A stretch of DNA of 64,000 nt from Methanobacterium sp. (lineage in GTDB: Archaea; Methanobacteriota; Methanobacteria; Methanobacteriales; Methanobacteriaceae): positions 1-64,000 of the forward strand of contig JAVSLW010000014.1 of assembly GCA_039666455.1 (NCBI GenBank), given 5' to 3'. Below the pieces are notes generated by a model, which saw nothing but the letters and a program-made list of their open reading frames with translations, had not been told where the DNA came from and ran no database searches. The translations under genes and the position numbers were made by a program. Below are positions 8,930 to 15,718 of this stretch, in pieces (positions within the stretch are counted from its first letter, which is position 1; every line of letters begins with the position of its first letter).

Positions 8930-9604
8930 TTAAACCACCGCCTTTGTTTTTAGCCCTATTACTTTTAAATTCTCTAAAATATCAGGCCTTAATTTCATCA
9001 GATAATCGAATATTACAACTGTTAGCAGGCCTTCTGCTATTGCAAGTGGTACCTGGGTGTAAGCAAATACTGTCATGAATGTTACGATTGATTCTCCAAA
9101 TGTAGGTATTGGAAATGCCAGAGATAGCTGTACTGCAGTAACAACATATGTCAGGAGGCCGCCGATAAACACTGCCAAAAATACTCCAATTGATGTAGAT
9201 ACTCCTGCTTTTGCAGCTCCTTTATAAATTATCCATGCTGCAAAAGGTCCTACAATACCCATAGAGAAAATATTAGCACCTAATGTAGTTATCCCCCCAT
9301 GTGCAAGGAGTAAAGACTGGAAAAGCAGAACAATTGTACCTAAAACACATGTTACTGCCGGTCCAAATAGTACAGCACCCAGACCAGTACCTGTAGGGTG
9401 AGAACAACTCCCTGTAACTGAGGGAAGCTTTAAAGATGATAAAACGAATATAAATGCACCTGATACTGCCAGTAATGGTTTTAGTTCAGGGTTTTTGTCT
9501 GTAATCTTTTTAATTTGAATTATGCCATATGCAACTACTGGTAATGCTACCATGTACCAGAATAAGCACCATTCAAGAGGTAAAAATCCTTCCATAATAT
9601 GCAT
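8930..9604 (-). CDS. cbiM: Cobalt/nickel substrate-binding protein CbiM
   Basis: 224 aa from the ATG at 9604. This start gives the diagnostic N-terminus MHIMEGFLPLEWC, in which His2 belongs to the metal site, and a strong TAAAGGAGAT ribosome-binding site sits at 9611-9620. A longer reading from 9688 would prepend 28 unrelated residues and is rejected. Seven-helix S-component with GSCSHPTGTGLGA in the third helix region. Methanogens need cobalt for corrinoids and nickel for F430, hydrogenase and CODH; which metal is carried cannot be told from sequence. First gene of the cbiMNQO-ribC unit. Confidence 0.94.
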   Translation of the reverse strand: MHIMEGFLPLEWCLFWYMVALPVVAYGIIQIKKITDKNPELKPLLAVSGAFIFVLSSLKLPSVTGSCSHPTGTGLGAVLFGPAVTCVLGTIVLLFQSLLLAHGGITTLGANIFSMGIVGPFAAWIIYKGAAKAGVSTSIGVFLAVFIGGLLTYVVTAVQLSLAFPIPTFGESIVTFMTVFAYTQVPLAIAEGLLTVVIFDYLMKLRPDILENLKVIGLKTKAVV

Positions 9605-9647
9605 GTTCAAATCTCCTTTACTTTTTATAAAGTATACTTGAATGATT

Positions 9648-9659
9648 TTTATATATAAA
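9648..9659. promoter_or_regulatory. Palindromic TATA element shared by cbiM and pyrF
   Basis: TTTATATATAAA is a perfect 12-bp palindrome midway between the divergent cbiM (start 9604) and pyrF (start 9716). An archaeal TATA box lies about 25 nt before the transcript start, so this one site would give a leader of about 25 nt on the cbiM side and about 38 nt on the pyrF side. Use in both directions is inferred. Confidence 0.5.
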
Positions 9660-9715
9660 TATTTCCACGGAAACCAGGGACAAACCATTTAAGTAAATTA
9701 GACCAGATTAATTCC

Positions 9716-10366
9716 ATGGAAGTGAAAAATAACATTATTCTGGCACTGGACGTTTTAAACATGGAAGAAGCACTGAGCATCGTTGATAATGTTCATAAAT
9801 ACATAAATACAATTAAAATTGGATATCCTCTTGTTTTAAGCCAGGGACCAGAGTCAATAATGGTTATTGAAGAAAATTTTGACTCTAAAATAATAGCAGA
9901 TTTTAAAGTTGCAGATATTCCAGAAACTAATAAAAAAATAGCAGATCTCACATTTGAAGCAGGGGCAGATGCTTTAATTGTTCACGGGTTTGCAGGTGAA
10001 GACAGTGTCAAAGCATGCATGGAATCAGCTGAAATCTATGGCAAGGAACTATTTCTTTTAACTGAAATGTCTCATCCTGGAGCTTCAATGTTTATCCAGC
10101 AGCATAGCGAAGAAATTGCTGAAATGGGAGTTAAAATGGGTATAACTAATTATGTTGGTCCTTCAACCAGATTAGATCGGCTCCAAAAGATTAGAAGCAT
10201 TATAGGAAATGAATCCTTCCTCATTTCTCCAGGAGTAGGTACTCAAGGAGGAGATCCAAAAGAAACCCTTAAATTTGCAGATGCATTAATTGTTGGAAGG
10301 TCTATTTACCTATCAGAAGATCCTGAAGAAGCTGTTAAAGGTATCATTAATGGAATAAGATCTTAA
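9716..10366 (+). CDS. pyrF: Orotidine 5'-phosphate decarboxylase
   Basis: 216 aa TIM-barrel enzyme that converts OMP to UMP in pyrimidine synthesis. The catalytic Asp-Lys-Asp set is visible in IIADFKVADIPETN; LALDVLNMEEAL near the N-terminus and ISPGVGTQGGDP near the C-terminal phosphate-binding loop are also typical. It is divergent from the cbi operon; I recall this same neighbourhood in Methanothermobacter, where the enzyme has been studied structurally. Its 3' end is followed by a palindromic repeat that separates it from a convergent gene. Confidence 0.97.
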   Translation: MEVKNNIILALDVLNMEEALSIVDNVHKYINTIKIGYPLVLSQGPESIMVIEENFDSKIIADFKVADIPETNKKIADLTFEAGADALIVHGFAGEDSVKACMESAEIYGKELFLLTEMSHPGASMFIQQHSEEIAEMGVKMGITNYVGPSTRLDRLQKIRSIIGNESFLISPGVGTQGGDPKETLKFADALIVGRSIYLSEDPEEAVKGIINGIRS

Positions 10367-10379
10367 AACTATCTTTAAG

Positions 10380-10425
10380 CCGTCGAACACTATGTGTTCG
10401 GGCCAACCAAAATCAGAGATTTTGA
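10380..10425. repeat. Dispersed double-hairpin repeat, copy 1
   Basis: About 46 bp, starting CCGTCGAACACTATGTGTTCG. It contains two back-to-back palindromes: CGAACAC-TAT-GTGTTCG and CAAAATC-AGA-GATTTTG, joined by GGCCAAC. A second copy with the same layout sits inside the MmgE/PrpD gene at 44347-44394. Here it lies between the convergent pyrF and the gene ending at 10431, where it may serve as a two-way terminator. The likeness of the two copies is seen directly; mobility is inferred. Confidence 0.75.
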
Positions 10426-10430
10426 TTGAT

Positions 10431-11045
10431 TTAGAATCTGTAAGTTCCAATAATACTGTAAATTCGGCTATAGATCGAATCAAATTTCAAGCCAGCAAAT
10501 TCATAAGCTAATTCAAAGATTAAAAACAGTACTAAACTTTGAATTGCCATAAAGTGAACACCATAAACCTGAAAACCTGGATAAAAACTGTTAATAGCTC
10601 CAAAAAGTGCTAAAACAAGAATTGCTGTTTTAAGAGCAAATCTGTATTTAAAAAATATCTCTAAGATCTTGCCTTTTTCATAAATCCTTTTGTTATCATT
10701 CCCGATTTCGTCGATATATGATGCAATAGCACATACTGCCAGCGTCCCTATTCCAACTGCGGGAAAGCCATGTAAAAATGCAATTAATAGAAATATAACT
10801 GCTGTAACTGCATGATTGATACAGTTTATTTTTTTTGCAATAAAAGTTCCAGTAAAGACTCCGAAAAAAATATAGGCAGCATCCAGGTTGAATGTTACCA
10901 GATAGCCCATGAACACCCCGCATAAAATTCCAGCAAGTATTCCAAGAAGCTTATTATTCTTTTTATCATGCATATCATCAGATATTTTCATGAAAAAACC
11001 CGATAATGGGTAAAGTAAAATTTCTAACAAATTATCTCTCCTCAA
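10431..11045 (-). CDS. Uncharacterised integral membrane protein
   Basis: 204 aa with about six hydrophobic helices: around 35-50, 55-70, 78-105, 135-155 and 160-190, plus a re-entrant stretch near LLEILLYPLSGFF at the start. The loop DEIGNDNKRIYEKGK is charged and probably cytoplasmic. I do not recognise a characterised family, and no catalytic motif is visible. It is convergent with pyrF, with repeat copy 1 between them. It is a single gene with an AT-rich upstream region. Methanobacteria encode related small membrane proteins of unknown role. Confidence 0.75.
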   Translation of the reverse strand: MRRDNLLEILLYPLSGFFMKISDDMHDKKNNKLLGILAGILCGVFMGYLVTFNLDAAYIFFGVFTGTFIAKKINCINHAVTAVIFLLIAFLHGFPAVGIGTLAVCAIASYIDEIGNDNKRIYEKGKILEIFFKYRFALKTAILVLALFGAINSFYPGFQVYGVHFMAIQSLVLFLIFELAYEFAGLKFDSIYSRIYSIIGTYRF

Positions 11046-11164
11046 ATAATATTTGAATTCGTATTATATATTTTTTTAAACTGGTTTAATATCCTATTCA
11101 ATTATTTCCCCTACTTAAAAAACATTAATTGTAGGGATAATTATATACTTTAAAGGTGAAACAA

Positions 11165-11515
11165 ATGGAAATAGAGATAGAAGTGGTGGGAAAAGGTAAA
11201 GCTCTTGGGAAATTAGACAGAAGAAACCCTGAAACTGCAGGAAAAATTTATGAAAGTTTACCTTTCAAGGGAAATGTAAATATATACTTTGAGGAAGTAT
11301 ATTTTGTTATACCTCTAAATTTAGAATATGAAAATCCTTCTGGAAAATCTATATGTGGTGATATATCTTACTGGCCGCCTGGAAATGCCTTCTGTATTTT
11401 TTATGGCGATTCGCAACCGGCATCAGACGTAAATCACATTGGTAAAATAACTGAAAACTTAGACGTCATAAAAGAAGCTCGAGATGGAGATAAAATAATA
11501 ATCAGAAAAAAGTAA
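11165..11515 (+). CDS. Cyclophilin-like fold protein (COG2164 family)
   Basis: 116 aa from the ATG at 11165, with AAAGGTGA at 11152-11159 as its ribosome-binding site; a GTG inside that site (11156) is rejected as a start. The order of strands and the motif DISYWPPGNAFCIFYG match the archaeal cyclophilin-like family (COG2164). Members share the cyclophilin barrel but no proven peptidyl-prolyl isomerase activity. Function unknown; no partner is suggested by the neighbours. Confidence 0.8.
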   Translation: MEIEIEVVGKGKALGKLDRRNPETAGKIYESLPFKGNVNIYFEEVYFVIPLNLEYENPSGKSICGDISYWPPGNAFCIFYGDSQPASDVNHIGKITENLDVIKEARDGDKIIIRKK

Positions 11516-11567
11516 ATCCTGAGTCTTTAATGGAGATTATTCAACTATCAGTTTAAAAAGCATGTCT

Positions 11568-12254
11568 TTAAAACTTCTTTAAAATTTGAATTACTTCATC
11601 CTCTGTAACATCTGACCATTTCATATAAGCATCTGCAACTGCAAAGGCCCATCCACTTCTTAGATTTGCACAGTACACAGCTTCAACATTTGGGACAATA
11701 TGTTTTACAGCTTCCAGGTGCCCTGTTGGAACTGCTACAATTATTTCATCAGCACCAGAATTTTTAAGAGCTTCTACAGCTACGAGCATGGTGAAACCTG
11801 ATGCAATTCCATCATCTACCAAAATGACAGATCTCCTCTCCACCTGAACTGGAGATTTAACCTTTCGAAATTCCATAACACGCTTTTTGACTTTGTCCAG
11901 TGTTTTTTGAATACCTTTTTCAATTTCATTTTCACTAAGCCCTGTTCTGGAAACTATATTTCGATTTATACGTACTGTACCATCAAAAGCTACTGCACCA
12001 TAACCTGCTTCCCTGTTCCATGGAAGGGTGATCTTGCTTACAACTGCCACATCCAGGGGGATTTGCAAATTTTTAGCTGCGGCAGCTCCTACAGGTACTC
12101 CTCCAGCTGGAATTGCAAAAACAACTGCATCAGAATTTTTGTATTGTTCAAGCATTTTGGATAGAACTTCTCCTGCATGTTCACGATCATGGAAAACTCC
12201 TGCCTGATTTCTAAGCTCTGGTAGGTCGAAAAAATTATCATAGGTCGATACCAT
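11568..12254 (-). CDS. Phosphoribosyltransferase-domain protein (COG1926)
   Basis: 228 aa from the ATG at 12254, chosen because GGAGGTG lies 8 nt upstream; a GTG three codons earlier overlaps that site. The type I phosphoribosyltransferase fold is shown by the PRPP loop VILVDDGIASGFTM and by FAIPAGGVPVGAAAAKNL near the N-terminus. A flexible hood loop contains PWNREAGYGAVAFDG. Substrate unknown; COG1926 members are common in archaea and bacteria and are often annotated only as predicted PRTases. Single gene. Confidence 0.88.
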   Translation of the reverse strand: MVSTYDNFFDLPELRNQAGVFHDREHAGEVLSKMLEQYKNSDAVVFAIPAGGVPVGAAAAKNLQIPLDVAVVSKITLPWNREAGYGAVAFDGTVRINRNIVSRTGLSENEIEKGIQKTLDKVKKRVMEFRKVKSPVQVERRSVILVDDGIASGFTMLVAVEALKNSGADEIIVAVPTGHLEAVKHIVPNVEAVYCANLRSGWAFAVADAYMKWSDVTEDEVIQILKKF

Positions 12255-12393
12255 TAAATACACACCTCCACGTTCATTTAAATCATTTAAATGAATATGA
12301 AAATAATGAATAAAAGCTGTTAAAATGAAATTACATGCATTTAAGATATTTGTCTGAATATATTATGTAAATTATTTGAAAATGAAAAGGGAG

Positions 12394-12780
12394 TTAAGAA
12401 GCATAATTTATAGATATAACTCCCTGACCTCCAGAAGTACTTTGATCTACAACAACATTCCCTTCTTTAACCAGTTTTACAGATAAAGTTCCAGCATTTC
12501 TGGTTTTCTTTAGAGCAATTGTAATAGCACCTGGATTTGGACCTAAATCATATTCAACATTTCCATTTCCATTTATAATCTGAGTTTTACCATTATATGT
12601 TAATGTACCGCTCCATAAAGTGTCTGAATTAATCTGAACTACTGTATTTGAATTACTTTGTATATTTGAATTATTTTGAGGAGGGGAAATGCTTGACTTT
12701 GAATTATTATTGCTTGTGCATCCAGACGCAAAGACTACTAAAAGTAGAATGGGTACCGCTAAAATTGCAATTTTTTTCAT
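12394..12780 (-). CDS. Small secreted lipoprotein
   Basis: 128 aa. The N-terminus has Lys residues, a hydrophobic run (about 4-18) and a lipobox-like ASGC, giving lipid attachment at Cys21. A Ser/Asn-rich spacer (about 22-50) follows, then a compact beta-rich domain starting SDTLWSGTLTYNGKTQ. The domain is probably exposed outside the pseudomurein wall or between membrane and wall. I recognise no binding or catalytic motif. A GGAG-type ribosome-binding site precedes the ATG. Single gene in an AT-rich surround. Confidence 0.8.
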   Translation of the reverse strand: MKKIAILAVPILLLVVFASGCTSNNNSKSSISPPQNNSNIQSNSNTVVQINSDTLWSGTLTYNGKTQIINGNGNVEYDLGPNPGAITIALKKTRNAGTLSVKLVKEGNVVVDQSTSGGQGVISINYAS

Positions 12781-13034
12781 TTAAATATTCTCCTTTTTAA
12801 TTAAATATAAAACTGGAAATAGCGCTTTTTCAATTAGTTATCTACTTTTTTTTATTTGCATACCATCAAATGTTTTAAACAAATTTTTTAATAATATATT
12901 GTTTTTAAATCATAAATATTCATCGATTCGAATTTTTTTAAAAATAAAATGAAAAAAAGAGAGATGCAAGGCTTTAATGGCTTCGAATAAAATCTTAAGC
13001 TCAAAAAATATAAATAATACAAAATAGGTTAAAT

Positions 13035-13220
13035 CTACAATCTATTACACAGCAACATGTTTCCAACCCCGACGTTTTCTGCTTCAACTTCCCGTATTAT
13101 AGTCACCATTGCTTCTACTGGTAACCCCATAATTTCACTTGCACTTTCTGCAAAAGATTTTACAAGCTGTTCTTTCTGCTGTTTAGTTAATTTAGGTCCG
13201 TCTATTGTAATTACAGGCAT
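13035..13220 (-). CDS. 4-oxalocrotonate tautomerase family protein
   Basis: 61 aa, the canonical size. After removal of Met1 the N-terminal Pro (MPVITIDGPKLTKQQKEQL) would be the catalytic base. A second conserved stretch reads GLPVEAMVTIIREVEAENVGVG. The family catalyses keto-enol tautomerisation; the physiological substrate in methanogens is unknown. A GGAGATAA ribosome-binding site precedes the ATG. It lies upstream of, but separate from, the lipoprotein gene, and downstream of a quinone-reductase-like gene. Confidence 0.9.
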   Translation of the reverse strand: MPVITIDGPKLTKQQKEQLVKSFAESASEIMGLPVEAMVTIIREVEAENVGVGNMLLCNRL

Positions 13221-13316
13221 AATTTATCTCCTTTAATTCTTAATTCACATAAACTAATTAAATCACTCGTTATTTAAGTTGTTAATGTTATTTTTTAATA
13301 TTTTGACTATAAATAC

Positions 13317-13958
13317 TTATAAGGAATTTATTCTTTCTCTGTATCTTTCAAGTTCTTCTTTTACATCATCTTTAGACATTAATGAAGGTCCAAATATCCC
13401 GAATGAAGGTAAAACTTCTAAACCTGCAAGTTCAAGCGTAGTGTGAGTTATATATTTGAATAATTCATCAATATCTCCATGAGGTCCATTTTTAGAATAA
13501 GCTTCTTTTACTGCACCGGTTGTAAATGAAAGCATGGCTTTTTTGCCTTTAAGTAATCCATATTCATAATATTTTTCTTTAGAGCTATCAAATGCAAATC
13601 CATTTGCAAATACTCTGTCAATCCAGCCTTTCATAATCGCTGGAGATGAAGTCCACCATACAGGAAACTGGAATATCAAAAGATCTGCCCATTCCACCTT
13701 TTTCATTTCATCCCTTACATCCTCTGTAAATGATCCTGTTCCAGAGGCATTAAGCTGTTCTACAGTTGGATTAAAAAATGATTCATCTTTTCTTTGTGTA
13801 AAATCCTGTTTATCCATGGTAGCTTTAAAATGCATTCCATAAAGATCTGATATTTTAACTTCATGCTCATTATCCCGCAATGTTTTAGCTGCAAGGTCTT
13901 TCATTATGCCATTTAGGGAATTTAGCTCTGGATGAGCAAAAATAATCAATACATTCAT
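13317..13958 (-). CDS. NAD(P)H:quinone oxidoreductase-like flavoprotein
   Basis: 213 aa flavodoxin-like fold. The opening MNVLIIFAHPELNSLNG is the FMN/FAD phosphate-binding loop of the DT-diaphorase/MdaB/KefF class, followed by LIFQFPVWWTSSPAIMKGWI and the SFTTGAVKEAYSKNGPHG loop. In this family it reduces quinones or other electrophiles with two electrons, limiting oxidative or electrophile stress. AGGTGATGATATG precedes the start. It neighbours the tautomerase and a divergent DJ-1-type gene, so this short region looks like a stress-related group. Confidence 0.88.
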   Translation of the reverse strand: MNVLIIFAHPELNSLNGIMKDLAAKTLRDNEHEVKISDLYGMHFKATMDKQDFTQRKDESFFNPTVEQLNASGTGSFTEDVRDEMKKVEWADLLIFQFPVWWTSSPAIMKGWIDRVFANGFAFDSSKEKYYEYGLLKGKKAMLSFTTGAVKEAYSKNGPHGDIDELFKYITHTTLELAGLEVLPSFGIFGPSLMSKDDVKEELERYRERINSL

Positions 13959-14279
13959 ATCATCACCTCAAAATTTTGTTTTTTGTGGCGCTCAAACGCT
14001 GCTAAAATCTTTCAAAATTCATTGAACTTCGGGCTCGAAAAATTTCATTTATCGACAATTCGAAGATATGTATTATTTTATTAACTTTATATATTAATAT
14101 ATCTAAAATTTAAATTCTTTTTAATTAACTGAAAAACTAATTCATTGAAATATTTAAGTTGAAAATTTAGTTAACGGTTCCTTTTAATAATATTAAATCT
14201 ATAATTAATATTGCAAAAATTCAGAACTAATAATTTCAAAGAGTGTTTTTAAAAGTATAAGACATAGTGGAGTGAGTTA
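13959..14279. other. 321-bp divergent intergenic region
   Basis: It separates the divergent quinone-oxidoreductase and DJ-1-family genes and must hold both promoters. It is very AT-rich after 14060. Positions about 13983-14060 contain TTTTGTGGCGCTCAAACGC and, further on, GGGCTCGAAA and ATCGACAA, which look like decayed pieces of the double-hairpin repeat seen at 10380 and 44347. The match is weak. No tRNA or open frame of interest was seen. Confidence 0.5.
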
Positions 14280-14792
14280 ATGAGTAAAATAGCAGTTATA
14301 CTTGCAGATATGTTTGAAGATGTGGAGTATACCAGACCTTCAAAAGCTTTTAGGGAAAATGGACATGAACTAAATATTGTAGGGCTTAAAGAGGGAGAAA
14401 CAGTGAAAGGTAAACAGGGGACCGTATCAGAGAAGATTGAAAAATCAGTAAAAAATGTATCAGTAAATGATTTCGATGCTCTTTTCATACCTGGTGGATA
14501 CTCTCCAGATAAATTGAGAGCAGATGATGATGCGGTGCAGTTTACAAGAAAATTCGTTGAAAATGGTAAACCCGTATTTGCAATCTGCCATGGCCCACAG
14601 CTTTTAATTACAGCCCAGGTTATTAAGGGACGTAAAATTACAGGATGGAAATCAATAATTCAGGATATTAAAAATGCGGGGGCTATTTTTGTAGATAGAG
14701 AAGTTGTTGAGGATGGTAATTTAGTTACAAGTCGAAATCCGGGCGATATTCCTGCTTTTATTAAGGCATCACTTAAAAAATTAGAAAAATAG
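14280..14792 (+). CDS. DJ-1/PfpI family protein
   Basis: 170 aa. The nucleophile elbow is visible as AICHGPQLL, with Cys near residue 103 followed by His, and an acidic residue sits early in the chain (ADMFEDVEY). This pattern matches the PfpI/YhbO branch (intracellular protease or deglycase-like). GGAGTGAGTTA precedes the ATG. Activity in vivo is uncertain for the family; stress protection is the usual view. It is divergent from the quinone-oxidoreductase gene and convergent with the hypothetical gene at 14813. Confidence 0.9.
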   Translation: MSKIAVILADMFEDVEYTRPSKAFRENGHELNIVGLKEGETVKGKQGTVSEKIEKSVKNVSVNDFDALFIPGGYSPDKLRADDDAVQFTRKFVENGKPVFAICHGPQLLITAQVIKGRKITGWKSIIQDIKNAGAIFVDREVVEDGNLVTSRNPGDIPAFIKASLKKLEK

Positions 14793-14812
14793 GATAAATA
14801 TATAAATTTAGA

Positions 14813-15157
14813 TCATTTCAACTTAAAATCAAGTATTAATCTCACCATAGCCTGTTCTTGATTTATATCAACACCAACAGGAGGACCTTCATCCATATAC
14901 ATATCAGCTAATACAAAATCGTCAGATATTTTTTTACCATCAACTCCCACAGTCTTTAGGCTGAAAATCTCCCCTTCAGATTCTTCAAAGAAATCTCTGA
15001 CTTTTATTGCATCACCACCAGCAATCCTTATCATTATCATAAGATGTTTGTCTGTTGAAAAATGAAAATCTCTGATGAAATCTTCTGGAATTATTAAATC
15101 ACCAATTTTACCTTCTATTTCACGGCTGAATGTTACAGGCTCTAAAATTTCTGTCAA
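14813..15157 (-). CDS. Conserved hypothetical protein (TTG start)
   Basis: 114 aa when started at the TTG at 15157, which is placed 5 nt after GAGGTGA; a GTG inside that ribosome-binding site (15166) is rejected. The product is acidic, soluble and predicted alpha/beta, with no membrane segment or known motif. Notable stretches are DLIIPEDFIRDFHFSTDK and DMYMDEGPPVGVDINQEQ. I do not recognise the family. It is convergent with the DJ-1 gene, 20 bp away. Confidence 0.65.
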   Translation of the reverse strand: MTEILEPVTFSREIEGKIGDLIIPEDFIRDFHFSTDKHLMIMIRIAGGDAIKVRDFFEESEGEIFSLKTVGVDGKKISDDFVLADMYMDEGPPVGVDINQEQAMVRLILDFKLK

Positions 15158-15247
15158 ATTAATCACCTCATTTAGTCAAGTAGAATTAGTTAATTTAAAT
15201 AGATTCTATTTATTCTCTTATTTAAAAGGATTTAAATTACCTAAAAA

Positions 15248-15382
15248 TTATTTTAGCACCTCCATTTGCAGGTGTTGTATGGCTTCTTTTAAGTTACAGC
15301 CTGCAGCATGATCAGTGCTCCCCCAATATTTCCCAAAAATTCCATTAGAAGTCTCTCTGGTCATAGATGGCAGAGATTTCAT
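15248..15382 (-). CDS. Possible small protein of 44 aa
   Basis: An open frame from the ATG at 15382 to a TAA at 15248 encodes a product opening MKSLPSMTRETSNGIFGKYW and ending AIQHLQMEVLK. CTGGTG lies 5 nt before the ATG, a good ribosome-binding site for this genome. The composition (His, Cys, Trp, balanced charge) looks like protein and not like random AT-rich translation. There is no homologue that I recognise. Coding status is inferred. Confidence 0.4.
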   Translation of the reverse strand: MKSLPSMTRETSNGIFGKYWGSTDHAAGCNLKEAIQHLQMEVLK

Positions 15383-15718
15383 TTAAACACCAGAAGAAGT
15401 ATGTACTTCCTCCGTATTAAATTTACTGGTTTAGTTATAGGTTAAATCATATACAGATAAAAAATAAACTTGTACCCTTCTACAACCCCCAAATTTGGAG
15501 GGAGCTAATATTTTTTATTCAAAAAAAGAGGGCATACCACTTGAAAATTGAAAAACGTACCCCTCACCAGCAACTTTACAGTTCCAATCCTTTGTAAAAT
15601 TCTACTACAATAATATTAAATACCATAAATATACTATTATTTAATTGAAAGGAACTGTGAAATTTTAATCACCTTAACTTTAATGAATAATTTAATATTC
15701 ACGTTTAGAGGTGGTAAA
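15383..15718. other. 336-bp intergenic region, no gene seen
   Basis: AT-rich. It holds a short dyad, CCCCAAATTTGGAGGG, at about 15486-15501, and promoter-like AT stretches on both sides for the small gene at left (minus strand) and the GAF-HD gene at right. No RNA gene or longer open frame was recognised. Confidence 0.5.

Noticed and set aside
9605..9647. Cobalamin riboswitch upstream of cbiM
   Set aside because: The leader would be only about 25 nt, and no B12-box-like structure is present; such riboswitches are also not expected in archaea.
13983..14060. Third copy of the double-hairpin repeat
   Set aside because: Only short scattered matches (GCGCTCAAACGC, GGGCTCGAAA, ATCGAC) and no clear paired stems; kept as a remark on the intergenic region.
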